Of a stretch of 64,000 nt of DNA, positions 34,213 through 44,351 are shown one piece after another. Location of the stretch: positions 3,893,968-3,957,967 of the forward strand of contig CP036424.1 in assembly GCA_007745835.1 (NCBI GenBank), given 5' to 3'. A model generated the notes under the pieces. It saw nothing but the letters and a program-made list of their open reading frames with translations. It ran no database searches and was not told the DNA's origin. The position numbers and the translations under genes are program-made. Origin of the DNA: Planctomycetes bacterium MalM25. Its GTDB lineage: Bacteria; Planctomycetota; Planctomycetia; Pirellulales; Lacipirellulaceae. Every line of letters starts with the position of its first letter. Position 1 is the stretch's first letter.

Positions 34213-34998
34213 GTGAAGAATTGTTTCTCTGTGCTGGCCTGCTGCCTCTCCCTGGGCTTGCTCGCTGCTCCTGTTGCCCAGGCGGGCAGCCTCGACCCAC
34301 CGATTGATATTGTCCTTACCTTGGATGCCTCGGCCTCGGTTGACCCGACTGAGTTCGATCAACTCAGGACGGCAGTCAGCAGCGTCATCTCGTTCGTCGA
34401 CAGCGATTTGAATCTCGGCAACGGCCCTCAGAACTCCAGGATCGGATTGGTGTCCTATGCTAACGACGCCAAACTTAGTATTCCTTTGACGGGTGACTTA
34501 CGGACTCTTCAAGCAGGAACGAATGGCCTTAGTGGCACCATGGGCACAACCAACACGGAAGATGCGATCCGAAAAGCTAGCCAGGAGCTACTTTCGAAGA
34601 AGCGGGCTCCCGACGCTGTTTCGTGGATGGTCCTGATCACCGACGGAGACCCCAACGACTTCCAAGCAGCTGTCGATGCAGCGGCACAGGTTAGGAATCT
34701 GTTTCCTCCTATTGACGCCCTATCCGTCATCCAGGTCGGCTCGCTCATCCAAGACGATCTGACCCAACTGGCCGGCCCCACCAATCCCGGAACGCTGATC
34801 AACTACACCCCAGGCGGTTCGTTTCCCATCAACCCGCTAGAACAGGGTGTCGTTCTGGCGATCTCCGATTACTCGCAGCTTGAGGGCGCCGCGCTTCAGC
34901 TCTTCGGTTTTGTGCCGCCAGTTCCTGAGCCCTCAGCCGCTGTGCTGCTGCTGGCCGGCCTCGGCGGATTCGCCGTTCGTAGGAAGCGAAACAGCTGA
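34213..34998 (+). CDS. VWA-domain protein with PEP-CTERM tail
   Basis: A 261-residue exported protein. The GTG at 34213 has a GAAAGGACC site and yields the signal MKNCFSVLACCLSLGLLAAPVAQA. The von Willebrand A domain has the MIDAS DxSxS as DASAS near residue 38, a TNTEDA threonine motif and the ITDGDPND aspartate, so metal-ion binding is intact. The sorting tail is VPEPSAAVLLLAGLGGFAVRR. It likely mediates adhesion or protein contact at the cell surface. GC content is lower than that of the neighbours, which hints at acquisition. A terminator follows. Confidence 0.87.
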   Translation: MKNCFSVLACCLSLGLLAAPVAQAGSLDPPIDIVLTLDASASVDPTEFDQLRTAVSSVISFVDSDLNLGNGPQNSRIGLVSYANDAKLSIPLTGDLRTLQAGTNGLSGTMGTTNTEDAIRKASQELLSKKRAPDAVSWMVLITDGDPNDFQAAVDAAAQVRNLFPPIDALSVIQVGSLIQDDLTQLAGPTNPGTLINYTPGGSFPINPLEQGVVLAISDYSQLEGAALQLFGFVPPVPEPSAAVLLLAGLGGFAVRRKRNS

Positions 34999-35026
34999 AG
35001 TTCGCCAACGAGAATAGAACCGCTCG

Positions 35027-35070
35027 AAGACAGGCGGGGTCGCTACGGTGAGCCCCGCCTGTCTTGTTTA
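35027..35070 (+). terminator. Rho-independent terminator
   Basis: Stem AAGACAGGCGGGG / CCCCGCCTGTCTT with a loop of about a dozen bases, followed by GTTTA. It lies 28 bases after the VWA/PEP-CTERM gene stop. Confidence 0.75.
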
Positions 35071-35283
35071 TGAAGTCATTGTCGCAGTTGCTTAAATGCA
35101 AATGAGGCGTCGTCATTTGCACTGAGCGGGCGGCTGCTATCTCACGTCGGTCTGGCTCACTTCCGAAGTTAGCCGAGCAGGCGACTCCGCCTCGGCGTGA
35201 AACTTCGACGCCGATTTCGGACCCTCAACGGATGCGTACGGTGGCGTCATCCTGAGCTTGGCACGATGGCAGCAAACACCCCC

Positions 35284-37143
35284 TCACTTCGCCCCCGCGA
35301 TCGTGAGGTTCTTGTCGTGCTCGATCGTCATCGTGTAGGCGATCTTCGCCTCGCCGCCGGCGGGGGTCTCGGCGTCCCAACGGAGCAGGCCCTCCTCGGC
35401 GTCGTCCGACTCGGTCGGCTCGGGATTCGACTCGACGAGCGACACCTTGATCGCCTTGCCGTCGGACTTCGGCAGCCGATCGAGCACGCGGACCTCGGCC
35501 GCCTCGCCCGCGAAGTTCTCCACGACCAGCTCGTAATCGAAGCTCGCGATCCGGTTGCCCCCCTGGATGCGATCCGACTTGTCGACCAGCTCGCGCGACG
35601 CGCGGAGCGACTCGTCGATCCCCAGGCCGACCGTGAACGACTCACCGATCGCCACCGTCGGCGCCGAGCCGCGGCCGACGAAGCGATCGCCCAGGAACGT
35701 CGCCGCCGGGCCGGCGAGCAGCACGAAGGCGCTGTCGTTGGTCAGCTTCGCTTCGCGGTAGACGTAGCTCGTCAGCACCGGCGTGGCGACACGGTACCGC
35801 TCCGCCCGCAGCGGCAGGGCGGCGATCTGGATCAGCTGCTTGTCGCTCCGGCTGGGCAGCGAGGTCGCGTTCGGCAAACGATAGACGACGCTCATCCCCT
35901 CGGTGTCGGCGGGTGAGGCGCCCTTCGCCTCCTTCGATAATTCGCCGCGTGAAACGAAGTCGAGGATCTGCAGTTGGTCGGCGATGCGGTTCAACCCGCT
36001 GTCGTTATCGCTGTCGCCAATTGCGCCGTCCGCTTCGCCGTAGTAGGCGCCGAAGCCTCCCCCACCGCCTAAGCCACCCCCTCCGCCGCCGATCCCACCG
36101 CGCGGACGCCCCCTCCTGCCCGCGGCGAACAACTCCTCGGACATCTCGGCCGGCGCGTTCACGCCGAAGTTGCCCCGGTTCGACGCGAGCTGCCGCTGCT
36201 GGCGGCTGAGCTCCATCTTACTCTGACGGCCCGACGAAGACGCCGGCTTCGGCGCGGTGAGGCGGATCGCGAGCGGTTCGAGCTTCGGCGCCGCGGCGAC
36301 CAGCGACGGCGTGGCGGTCGAGAGCGTCATCGCGACCTCGGTCCAGTCCTCGCCGCTCATCTGCGTGACCGACGCGTTGTACTCGACCGTGACCTCGTCG
36401 TCCTCTTCCGAGGCGCGCACGTTGTAAGAGGGAGACCACGTCGCGCCGGCGACCAGGTAGTTGAGCCGCACGGCCCCCTCGCCCGCGCCCTTGCTGAGGA
36501 AGACGACCGCCTCGCGCCGCGAGCGCTGCCGGCCGGCGGTGAGCGTTTGCAGCTCGCGTTGCAGGAGCGACTGCCGCTTCTTCACGTCCTCCAGCTCGAC
36601 CGCCACGTCGAGTTCGCGATCGGCCACCTCGCTCCGCTTGGTGAAGACGAGCTCCGTGAGCTCGCTGAGGGTCTCCGCGTTCAGGACGCCGTGCTCCAGC
36701 TCCTCCTTGGCGCCATCGGTCGTGAAGCCCCCGAGGTTGTCGAGGTAGTTGGTCCGTTGCTTGAGGAGCTGTTGCTCACGGGTCAGAGCGCGCTGCACGC
36801 GGGCCAGCTCGAGGATCTGCGCTTCGAGCTGCTGGATCTCTTCGCGCGGCGCCTCGTCGGTCGGGCGGACCCGGGCGCGGACGCTGCGGACCTCGACCCC
36901 GTCGCCCGGCTCGGCGTAGAGGCTGCCGGGCAACAGGCGTTCGGGCAGGTCGGTGACGATCACCTCAACCAAGCCCTCGCCGGCGGGCAGTTCGACCTCG
37001 CGGGTCACCAGCGCCTGGCCCTGGAACACGGTCACGGCGACGACGCGGCCGGCGTCGTTCACCTCTTCATCCGCCACCGCCGGCGCCGCCATCGCCATCA
37101 TCGCCGCGATCACCAACCAGCCCGCCAAGATCGACCGGGACAT
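35284..37143 (-). CDS. DUF4139 / mucoidy-inhibitor MuiA-like protein
   Basis: A 619-residue exported protein with a signal (GWLVIAAMMAMAAPAVA). The N-terminal DUF4140-like part (VFQGQALVTREVELPAGEG) is followed by a coiled coil of about residues 100-210 and a DUF4139 domain (LNYLVAGATWSPSYNVRASE; later VYREAKLTNDSAFVLLAGPAATFLGDRFVG). A Gly-rich loop (about residues 345-365) interrupts the domain. Some members were described as mucoidy inhibitor A in other bacteria; the molecular role is unknown. The gene is divergent from guaB. Confidence 0.82.
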   Translation of the reverse strand: MSRSILAGWLVIAAMMAMAAPAVADEEVNDAGRVVAVTVFQGQALVTREVELPAGEGLVEVIVTDLPERLLPGSLYAEPGDGVEVRSVRARVRPTDEAPREEIQQLEAQILELARVQRALTREQQLLKQRTNYLDNLGGFTTDGAKEELEHGVLNAETLSELTELVFTKRSEVADRELDVAVELEDVKKRQSLLQRELQTLTAGRQRSRREAVVFLSKGAGEGAVRLNYLVAGATWSPSYNVRASEEDDEVTVEYNASVTQMSGEDWTEVAMTLSTATPSLVAAAPKLEPLAIRLTAPKPASSSGRQSKMELSRQQRQLASNRGNFGVNAPAEMSEELFAAGRRGRPRGGIGGGGGGLGGGGGFGAYYGEADGAIGDSDNDSGLNRIADQLQILDFVSRGELSKEAKGASPADTEGMSVVYRLPNATSLPSRSDKQLIQIAALPLRAERYRVATPVLTSYVYREAKLTNDSAFVLLAGPAATFLGDRFVGRGSAPTVAIGESFTVGLGIDESLRASRELVDKSDRIQGGNRIASFDYELVVENFAGEAAEVRVLDRLPKSDGKAIKVSLVESNPEPTESDDAEEGLLRWDAETPAGGEAKIAYTMTIEHDKNLTIAGAK

Positions 37144-37472
37144 CGCTCTGCCTCTTCTGTTCGGGGGTGCGAAAAGAGCCTCAGGGGGAAAAGCCCCTTC
37201 ATCTTAGTGCGTTGCGGGGCCCCGAAGGTTCCACGATTCGGTGAAAGCGGGAGGTTTTGGCGAGCCGGGCAAGACGCCGAACAAGGGGTGATTCTTGGCC
37301 AGGTGCGCCGACCCGAATTGTTTGTGCCGGGGTCGCTAGAACCCGTGGTTGGGGCCCGAAACGGGTGGCTCGCTTCCAACAATTCGCTCCGCCCGGGGCG
37401 ATTCGGAGGCTTGCTAGCGGGCGGGTAAAGCGGAGAATGGATTGGCTCCAGTCCCAGACCACAGGAGCCACG

Positions 37473-38984
37473 ATGTCCGCCGCCGATCGCCTGCCCGCCA
37501 CCCTGGCCGAGAAGATCGCCGCCGAGGGCCTGACCTTCGACGACGTGCTGGTGCAGCCCCGCTACAGCGGGATCATGCCCTCCGAGGTGGATGTCTCCAC
37601 CCGGCTGACCAAGCGGATCCCGCTGGGCGTGCCGATGCTCAGCTCGCCGATGGACACGGTCACCGAGCACCGCATGGCGATCGGCCTGGCCCAGGTGGGC
37701 GGGCTGGGGGTGATCCACAAGAACCTGTCGGTCGAGCAGCAGTCCGCCGAGGTCGAGAAGGTCAAGCGCTCGGCCAACGGCATCATCTCCGACCCGGTGA
37801 CCCTCCCGCCGGAGGCCTCGGTCGCCGAGGCCCGCGAAGCGATGACGCAGAGCCGGGTGTCGGGCGTGCCGATCACCGATGCTAGCGGCAAGCTCGTGGG
37901 GATCCTGACCCGGCGGGACCTGCGTTTTCTTGACCAGACGGACGTGCCCATCGGCGAGGTGATGACCCGGGAACCGCTGGTCACGGCGACGGGGACCGTG
38001 ACGCTTACGGAAGCTGAAACGATCCTGATGGAGAAAAAGGTCGAGAAGCTTCTGCTGGTTGACGAAGATTACAGACTGACCGGCCTGATCACGATCAAAG
38101 ACATCGACATGATGCGTCGCTTCCCACAAGCGGCGAAAGACGATCGTGGCAGGCTGCGTGCTGGCGCCGCCGTCGGCGTGCACGACTACGAGCGGGCCGA
38201 AGCGCTGATCGCCAAGGAGGTCGACTTCCTGGTGGTGGACAGCGCCCACGGCCACTCGCGGAACGTCATCGAAACCGTCAAGGAACTCAAAACACGCTGG
38301 GACATCGACGTCGTCGCGGGCAACGTGGCGACCGCCGAGGGAGCGCGGGACTTGATCGAAGCGGGCGCCGACGCCGTGAAGGTGGGCATCGGGCCGGGCT
38401 CGATCTGCACGACGCGCGTCATCTCGGGCATCGGCGTCCCGCAGATCACGGCGATCTCCGCCGCGGCCGAGGCCGCCAAGGGGACCGGCGCCACGATCAT
38501 CGCGGACGGAGGCATCCGCTTCTCGGGAGACATCACCAAAGCGATCGCCGCGGGGGCCGACCTCGTGATGATCGGGGGCCTGCTCGCGGGCCTCGACGAG
38601 TCCCCCGGCGAACGGATCCTCTACCAAGGCAGAACGTACAAGAGCTACCGCGGGATGGGTTCGCTCGGGGCCATGGTGAAGGGCTCCAGCGAACGCTACC
38701 GCCAAGCGGACGCGGACAACTCAGCGGGCAAGCTCGTCCCCGAGGGGGTCGAGGGGCGGGTTCCCTACAAGGGGGAGCTCCACCCGTTCGTCTACCAGCT
38801 GGTGGGCGGATTGCGAGCCGGCATGGGTTACTGCGGAACACGGACCATCGACGAGCTGCGCACGGACGCGCGGTTCATCCGGGTCAGCCCGGCAACGGTT
38901 AGGGAGAACCACCCGCATGACATCGCCATCACGCAGGAATCGCCAAACTACACAACCGAGCACCTCGCCGGGGAACCGGGCTGA
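37473..38984 (+). CDS. guaB: Inosine-5'-monophosphate dehydrogenase
   Basis: Oxidises IMP to XMP with NAD, the first step of GMP synthesis. The 503-residue protein has the TIM-barrel start ([21 protein letters not shown]), two CBS domains (about residues 95-215), the NAD/IMP loop DSAHGHS, the catalytic loop [13 protein letters not shown] with its Cys, and the flap region [13 protein letters not shown]. The downstream [13 protein letters not shown] end is typical. The ATG at 37473 has an AGGAG site. The last 68 bases overlap the start of the next gene in another frame, so the two genes are translationally close. Confidence 0.96.
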   Translation: MSAADRLPATLAEKIAAEGLTFDDVLVQPRYSGIMPSEVDVSTRLTKRIPLGVPMLSSPMDTVTEHRMAIGLAQVGGLGVIHKNLSVEQQSAEVEKVKRSANGIISDPVTLPPEASVAEAREAMTQSRVSGVPITDASGKLVGILTRRDLRFLDQTDVPIGEVMTREPLVTATGTVTLTEAETILMEKKVEKLLLVDEDYRLTGLITIKDIDMMRRFPQAAKDDRGRLRAGAAVGVHDYERAEALIAKEVDFLVVDSAHGHSRNVIETVKELKTRWDIDVVAGNVATAEGARDLIEAGADAVKVGIGPGSICTTRVISGIGVPQITAISAAAEAAKGTGATIIADGGIRFSGDITKAIAAGADLVMIGGLLAGLDESPGERILYQGRTYKSYRGMGSLGAMVKGSSERYRQADADNSAGKLVPEGVEGRVPYKGELHPFVYQLVGGLRAGMGYCGTRTIDELRTDARFIRVSPATVRENHPHDIAITQESPNYTTEHLAGEPG

Positions 38985-40137
38985 GGCCGCCGCCGTGTAC
39001 CGCGCGGTCGATCGGGCGACCACCAATCGACCCACGCCGCAGCCCCTCTGGCTGCCCGCCGGGTGGCTCGCCGTCGTGTTGCTGCTGAGCGCCGCCGCGC
39101 CGAGCTTCGGAGGCGACGGGTGGCGTGCCCGGGGGACGAAGCCCTCGCAGACGCCCCCGACGAGCGTACAGAGATCGGATCGCTTTGTTTGGGGAACCAA
39201 GCAACCGCGATCGAACGCCAAGCCGCGAGCCGCGGTCCGACAGGTCGCCTACGAGGACGACATCGCCGGGCCCGCGCTCCGCACCGCGGGGCGCATCCAC
39301 CACGACCGCTTCGTGGACGGCGAGTACCGCGTCGCGCAGCAGGACGCCGGCAACGCGTTCGGCGACTCGCTGCGGGACTCCTTCGAGCAGCCGTTCGGGG
39401 TCGATGACAACCGGCCCTCCGCGGACACGTACAACCGCGACGCCGACCGCGCGGATCAGCTGTTCGACGACATGCCCGCGGACGAGCCCTCGTACGACTC
39501 CCAACCGACCGAGCCGACGGCCGACTCGTTGTTCGACGAGGAGCCCGCGCCGACCGCCGAGTCGATCCAGCCCCGCGAATACGAGTACGACGACGAGCTG
39601 GCCGACGACCTCGCGGCGCCGTTCACCGATTCCGCCCCGACTCGCACGCTGACCAACCGCGACGAGCACATGAAGGACTGCTCCGAGGAGCTGGCCGCGC
39701 TCAAGGCGAGCAAGCTCGACTCGATCGACCTGCACATCGGCGTCAAGGGCGACGAGGGGGACGACTACCCGTTCAACTGCTCGCTCGACGACGGCTCGGT
39801 CTTCACCCCCCGCAGCTGGTGCGAGATCACCTACATGTGGAAGGCCTCGGGCCTCTGCCACAAGCCGCTCTACTTCGAGGACGTGCAGCTCGAGCGGTAC
39901 GGCCACTCGTGGGGCCCGATCGTCCAACCGATTATCTCCGGCGCCCACTTCTTCGGGACCCTGCCGGTCCTGCCCTACAAGATGGGCCTGAAGACACCCA
40001 ACGAGTGCGTTTACACGCTCGGCTACTACCGGCCCGGCGACTGCGCCCCGTACCTGATCGATCCGATCCCGTTCACCTGGCGGGCCGCCCTCTTCGAAGC
40101 GGGCGGCGTCGTGGGTGCGGCGGCGGTGCTGCCGTGA
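38917..40137 (+). CDS. Hypothetical exported planctomycete-type protein
   Basis: A 406-residue protein of unknown function. After a polar 45-residue N-terminus a single hydrophobic segment ([21 protein letters not shown]) looks like a signal or anchor. An acidic, Asp/Glu-rich low-complexity region follows (about 165-245). The Cys-containing C-terminal domain includes [32 protein letters not shown] and [20 protein letters not shown]. An AGGGAGA site lies 11-16 bases before the ATG. The 68-base overlap with guaB is unusual; a later start near residue 60 would remove it but also the signal. A terminator follows. Confidence 0.72.
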   Translation: MTSPSRRNRQTTQPSTSPGNRAEAAAVYRAVDRATTNRPTPQPLWLPAGWLAVVLLLSAAAPSFGGDGWRARGTKPSQTPPTSVQRSDRFVWGTKQPRSNAKPRAAVRQVAYEDDIAGPALRTAGRIHHDRFVDGEYRVAQQDAGNAFGDSLRDSFEQPFGVDDNRPSADTYNRDADRADQLFDDMPADEPSYDSQPTEPTADSLFDEEPAPTAESIQPREYEYDDELADDLAAPFTDSAPTRTLTNRDEHMKDCSEELAALKASKLDSIDLHIGVKGDEGDDYPFNCSLDDGSVFTPRSWCEITYMWKASGLCHKPLYFEDVQLERYGHSWGPIVQPIISGAHFFGTLPVLPYKMGLKTPNECVYTLGYYRPGDCAPYLIDPIPFTWRAALFEAGGVVGAAAVLP

Positions 40138-40173
40138 GGCTAGGGGTTCGCCCCCCGAGTGATTACCATCGAA

Positions 40174-40218
40174 CGAAGCGGACGGACGGGTCTCATCCCC
40201 GCCCGTCCGCTTCGTTTT
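40174..40218 (+). terminator. Rho-independent terminator
   Basis: Stem CGAAGCGGACGG / CCGTCCGCTTCG, loop of about 17 bases, followed by TTTTC. It lies shortly after the hypothetical exported protein gene. Confidence 0.8.
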
Positions 40219-40246
40219 CATCCCGCCACAAGCTCCCCGCGTTGCT

Positions 40247-40699
40247 TTGCACGTCCGCTCGATCACGCACGGCTCCGACGAATATCGCCTCGCCTGCGAC
40301 CTGCGTCACCGGTTCCTCCGCGTGCCGCTCGGCTTAGTACTGACCGCGAAGGACGTCGCGCGTGAGGAGTTCCAGTACCACTACGGGCTGTTCGAGGGCG
40401 ACCCCGGGGACGAGGGCGCCCTCCTTGGCAGCGTGAGCGGCAAACCGGACCCGGACGACACGATCACGGTGCGGATCCGTCAGATGGTGGTCGACGACGC
40501 CCACCGCGGCCGTGGCTGTGGCCGCGCCCTGTTGACCGGGGCCGAACGGCTTCTCGCCGAGCGCGGCTTCCGCCGTTCGATCCTCTACGCCCGCGAAGAG
40601 GCGGCGCCGTTCTACGAGCGCTGCGGGTACGTCGACACGAACGAGAACGCCGTGCTGATCGGCCTGCCGCACCGACGGATGCGGAAGGACCTGGCTTAG
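40247..40699 (+). CDS. GNAT-family N-acetyltransferase
   Basis: A 150-residue enzyme with the GNAT acetyl-CoA core: VRIRQMVVDDAHRGRGCGRALLTGAERLL contains the V-x-x-x-x-R-G-x-G-x-G/A pyrophosphate loop, and the EAAPFYERCGYV segment is the usual motif B helix and strand. The acceptor is unknown, although the length and the RGFRRSILYAREEAAPFYER end resemble the ElaA-like subgroup. The start is a TTG at 40247; no better ATG/GTG exists nearby. Confidence 0.85.
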   Translation: MHVRSITHGSDEYRLACDLRHRFLRVPLGLVLTAKDVAREEFQYHYGLFEGDPGDEGALLGSVSGKPDPDDTITVRIRQMVVDDAHRGRGCGRALLTGAERLLAERGFRRSILYAREEAAPFYERCGYVDTNENAVLIGLPHRRMRKDLA

Positions 40700-40709
40700 C
40701 GGGGCCGTC

Positions 40710-41159
40710 TCACGCTTCGGCCGGCGGGGCGTCCTCCGGCGGCTTGCCGCGGGTCAACCCGAGCGCAATCAGGCCCAGAAGGCAGCAACCGGCGCCGCCC
40801 CAGCGGAGCGCCGTGGCGATCTGAGCGGGGTGGCGTTGGGCAGCGCGGAGGGGCTCTTTGGCCTCCTTGAGTCGCGCGCGCGACCGGATGAGCGCCGTCG
40901 GCTCGGGCATGTCGGGCTGCCCCAAGCCGGCGCGGCGGTTCCGCTCCAGGACGTACGCCCTGTAGAGCTTGTCAAAGTGGTCTTGCGTCTCAGCCGCCGC
41001 CTGACGATCGTCGCTCGCCCAGAACCAGCGTGGCTTCAGCTGCGACTCGGCAACCGGTGAGCAAGCAATCACGAGGGCGCCCCCCACGATGAGAAGCCAC
41101 GAAAAGAGCCGCCCAACCCCGGAGGCTTGAGCGGCTCTTGTTGCTTCCTGTCGTTCCAC
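40710..41159 (-). CDS. Small membrane protein, hypothetical
   Basis: A 149-residue protein with two membrane helices (LFSWLLIVGGALVIACSP near residue 20; AGCCLLGLIALGLT near residue 120) and a polar, Arg/Ala-rich helix between them. I do not recognise it. It starts with GTG, ten bases after the stop of the DUF1559 gene on the same strand, so the two are likely co-transcribed. Confidence 0.65.
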   Translation of the reverse strand: MERQEATRAAQASGVGRLFSWLLIVGGALVIACSPVAESQLKPRWFWASDDRQAAAETQDHFDKLYRAYVLERNRRAGLGQPDMPEPTALIRSRARLKEAKEPLRAAQRHPAQIATALRWGGAGCCLLGLIALGLTRGKPPEDAPPAEA

Positions 41160-41164
41160 GCGGA

Positions 41165-42322
41165 TCAGTTGGCTAGGAACCCATCAATGAGCGGTTGCCC
41201 GTCGTCGATGCTGATCAGACGTGAGTAGAGGTACGCGTCGATATCATCGTTCAGGAAATCGACGCTGCCGTCACAGCGGGCGGCGTTCACCCCGCCCGGG
41301 TGCAGGCTGCGAGGAGCGGCGTAGCCGCTCTCCGAGGTGCCCGTACAAGGCATCCCTTCGGTCTCAGCCCCGTCGGGCTCGGGGCAGTTGCGGATCCAAT
41401 CCCAACCGACACGGTTGTCTCCCGCCTGATTCGGCGTGTTCACACTCGCTGGGTCGTTGCTCTGCAAACGCGGTGTGTAGGCTTCGGTGAGTCGTTTAGT
41501 GATGTCTCCGTTGCACGCGAAAGTCTGATTGGAGTTGGGGCTATTCGGGTCCTGCCGATGCATATCGGCAGCGAGCAACGAGGCGCCAGCCAACGCCAGC
41601 GCCCAGGCGCCACGCACGTCCTCCGGGTTCTCGCGTGTGCGGACTTCGGCGATCAGGAGCGTGTTGTTCAGGCCGTCGGAGATCTTCCCCAAACGCCGAG
41701 GCTTCTCCCCGATGGCGCCGCGAAACCAACGCAGGCACTCAATGTGAACCGGGGAGGCAAAAGCGGCTTGGTTGCCCTTCGCGAAAGGCCGACCGTTATT
41801 CGAGCTGACCGACCCGAACCCGCCACCGCCACCTGTCTGGAAAAAGCGTTCCCCGGCGTCGTCGCTGGCGCAGAGGAGAACCGCGATCGTCGAGTTCTGG
41901 GGATTGATCTCGTTCCCCGATTCATCCAACTGGTCGTCGATCGGCCGAGTCGGGTCAATCTGATCCGCAACCGCCTGCTCCTCCATGTACGGGAGCGTCG
42001 GGATGACCCAGCTGCGCATGGCTCCAGGCCCCTTCGCTGCGGTGGCTACCGGACGGCTTGGGAACAGGTCCTGCCCACTCTCTGGAAAGGGTGAGAAGAA
42101 GGGCAGCCCGCCAATAGCCGACTCGTAGTTCAGCATCGCCAGGGCGGTCTGCTTCACGGCGTTTTTGCAAGCCGTCCGCCGAGCCGCCTCGCGGGCCGCT
42201 TGGACCGCCGGCAGGAGCAAGGCGACCAGGATGCCGATGATGGCGATCACGACCAGCAACTCGACCAGCGTAAAACCGATCCGATTGCGATCGCGGTTAC
42301 CCGCGAGATTGACGATCCGCAT
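41165..42322 (-). CDS. DUF1559 prepilin-like protein
   Basis: A 385-residue exported protein with a type IV pilin-like start ([35 protein letters not shown], cleavage after Gly16). The DUF1559 domain follows, with the signature [20 protein letters not shown] near the C-terminus and SLHPGGVN. This very large planctomycete family is thought to form pilus-like surface fibres. No prepilin peptidase is near. The small membrane protein gene follows it on the same strand. Confidence 0.93.
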   Translation of the reverse strand: MRIVNLAGNRDRNRIGFTLVELLVVIAIIGILVALLLPAVQAAREAARRTACKNAVKQTALAMLNYESAIGGLPFFSPFPESGQDLFPSRPVATAAKGPGAMRSWVIPTLPYMEEQAVADQIDPTRPIDDQLDESGNEINPQNSTIAVLLCASDDAGERFFQTGGGGGFGSVSSNNGRPFAKGNQAAFASPVHIECLRWFRGAIGEKPRRLGKISDGLNNTLLIAEVRTRENPEDVRGAWALALAGASLLAADMHRQDPNSPNSNQTFACNGDITKRLTEAYTPRLQSNDPASVNTPNQAGDNRVGWDWIRNCPEPDGAETEGMPCTGTSESGYAAPRSLHPGGVNAARCDGSVDFLNDDIDAYLYSRLISIDDGQPLIDGFLAN

Positions 42323-42823
42323 TCAAAGCCTCGTAGTGCTGTAATCAGGTTGGCCTACGGAGCCGCCTCCAGAGGAGGCAGACGCCGAGGGTTGGCGCTG
42401 GGTCGCCCCGCCTAGACGACCGAAGCCGCCGGCGAACCTCGCACGGTAATATATGCCGACGCCATCGGAATGACTTGTCTGACGCATAAAGGAACTAGCC
42501 CACAGCCTAGCGAGTGCCCGTGAGACAACGCACGCCATTGTGCGCAGGCGTATCGCGCGGCCACGTAGCTGATTACCGCAAGGGACAACAGCTCGTATCC
42601 GCGCACAACCGCCCTGCCTGTGCGCACGGCGAGTTGACGTTGCTGCGCCGGATGGCTACGGTCAAATTCGGTTGGAGAGGAAGGCACAAGCAAGCACAGG
42701 CGCAGATAACGATTCGCAGCCCACCGCCACTCACTTACGTGGTGCGCAACCGATTCGCAGTGCTTACAGACGGACCACCCACGTGGCCGCATTCTAGATA
42801 CCACCTCCTGGAGCCAACCCAAA
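42323..42823. other. 501-base intergenic region, no gene seen
   Basis: The gap lies between the divergent DUF1559 gene and a PEP-CTERM gene. A minus-strand open frame covers part of it but reads as an Arg/Ala-rich shadow. The TCCTGGAG before 42824 is a ribosome-binding site. No palindromic repeat or promoter pair was clear. Confidence 0.5.
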
Positions 42824-44185
42824 ATGCGTCTCACGTTCGTTCGCCCCTGCGCGATGCTGCTCGCCCTGGCTGCCCTGCCCACGGTCCTCCACGCTCAGAC
42901 CGTACTGTTCAGCGACGCCTTCGATAGCGAGGTCGTCGGCACCCCGGCGTCCGGTCAATTCACCCCCGGCCCGGTCGGCTCGACCGGCTGGAACTTCGTC
43001 CTCGACGAGCCGAATCAGGGGGACGTCCGTTACGGCTACGACTACTCCGCGATCAATATCCCCGAGGCCCCGAACTCTCAACCGGGCGATGAAGAGACCT
43101 TGGGAGTGGCCCTCCGCACGAACGCCTCCGCCGGCGCCGTTGATCAATCGGGCATCTACTACGACGACGCCTCGTTCACCGGCAGCTACACCGTCGAAGT
43201 CGATATGTGGCTCAACTGGGCCAACGACGAAGAGCAAATCGGCACCACCGAGCACGCGGGACTCTTCGTCGGTAAAGACACGGTCGCGAACCCGGCGAAC
43301 CCCGATTTCCCGGCTTCGACCGGGGCCGGAGCGATTTACAGCAGCGATGGTGACTGCACCAACTGCGACCACATCCTCCTGAAGAACTCCGCTGAGTTGG
43401 ACACGTTCAGCGGGCAGTACTCGGTCACCGATTTCGGCTTCGGCAACCAGCAAGGCTTCGATAACACCGACGCGAACACCGACCCGATGAACGGCGATCT
43501 CCTCGATCTGCCCGCGGTGTTACCGGCATTTACGATCCCCGGATCGACCGAAACGCAGGCCGCCGGCACGGTTGGCTACCGCTGGGTCACGCTCAAGGCG
43601 GAGGTGGATACCAACGCCCTGGGCGCAGGCGAAGGCTCCGAGCTTGGCGCCACGACGTTCAGTCTCACCGAAGCGATCACCGGCAACAGCTACGTGCTCG
43701 GCACGGTCGACAACAGCGTCCTGGACAACCGCGACGACGACGGCAACGAGATCGAGTGCGAACCGGGGTCCGAAGATATCTGCACCGACGAGGCGCCGGT
43801 CGATATGTCGGGCCGTGTCTCGCTGACGATCATCGATTTCTTCACGAGCGTCGCGAGCGATCTCAGCCTGGCCACGGTGGTGTTTGACAACCTGGTCGTC
43901 ACCGAGGTCGAACAGTCGATCCTCGCAGGCGATTTCGATGGCAACGGGTCCGTCGGAGATGGCGACCTGACCCTACTGCTCAGCAACTGGGGCTCAGCGG
44001 TGCCGCCCGTTCCCGCCGGATGGACCGGCGACCAGCCGACCGCCCCCGGCGTCGGGGACGACGAGCTGACCGCCCTGCTGAACAACTGGGGCGTCTCGGC
44101 ATCCGCCGTCGCCGTTCCCGAACCGTCCACCGCCCTGTTGGCCTGCTTGGCCGTGGCGGCGTTGACGGCCCGGCGCCGCGTCTGA
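42824..44185 (+). CDS. PEP-CTERM protein with dockerin-like repeats
   Basis: A 453-residue exported protein. The signal is CAMLLALAALPTVLHA. The large N-terminal part (about 22-360) is beta-rich and shares a layout with the next gene (VLFSDAFDS..., a Y-x-Y-DY strand, later FDNLVV). Near the C-terminus are two dockerin-like calcium loops: DFDGNGSVGDGDLTLLLSNWG and, after a Pro-rich spacer, GVGDDELTALLNNWG. The tail is VPEPSTALLACLAVAALTARRR. Dockerin-like modules bind cohesins or calcium; no cohesin was seen. Confidence 0.85.
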   Translation: MRLTFVRPCAMLLALAALPTVLHAQTVLFSDAFDSEVVGTPASGQFTPGPVGSTGWNFVLDEPNQGDVRYGYDYSAINIPEAPNSQPGDEETLGVALRTNASAGAVDQSGIYYDDASFTGSYTVEVDMWLNWANDEEQIGTTEHAGLFVGKDTVANPANPDFPASTGAGAIYSSDGDCTNCDHILLKNSAELDTFSGQYSVTDFGFGNQQGFDNTDANTDPMNGDLLDLPAVLPAFTIPGSTETQAAGTVGYRWVTLKAEVDTNALGAGEGSELGATTFSLTEAITGNSYVLGTVDNSVLDNRDDDGNEIECEPGSEDICTDEAPVDMSGRVSLTIIDFFTSVASDLSLATVVFDNLVVTEVEQSILAGDFDGNGSVGDGDLTLLLSNWGSAVPPVPAGWTGDQPTAPGVGDDELTALLNNWGVSASAVAVPEPSTALLACLAVAALTARRRV

Positions 44186-44200
44186 CAACCGAATCCAACG

Positions 44201-44233
44201 CACGCCGCCGCCCGGGCACGGGGCGGCGGCGTG
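44201..44233 (+). terminator. GC-rich hairpin, possible terminator
   Basis: CACGCCGCCGCCC pairs with GGGCGGCGGCGTG around a short loop, just after the PEP-CTERM stop at 44185. No T-run follows, so termination would need another factor. Confidence 0.5.
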
Positions 44234-44351
44234 AAACTGGCTGCGTGCCAGGCGAGGGTGGTTGGTTCGCCTCCGCGCTGCGATTCCTGTTCCTGTTCCT
44301 GGGTAGGCGACACCCGTTCGCTCCCAACCCCATCACCTATGGATTGTTCTC

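Noticed and set aside
42412-42882. Minus-strand open frame of 156 codons in the gap before the dockerin-like PEP-CTERM gene
   Set aside because: No ribosome-binding site, no motif and atypical composition; it also runs into the start of the real gene.
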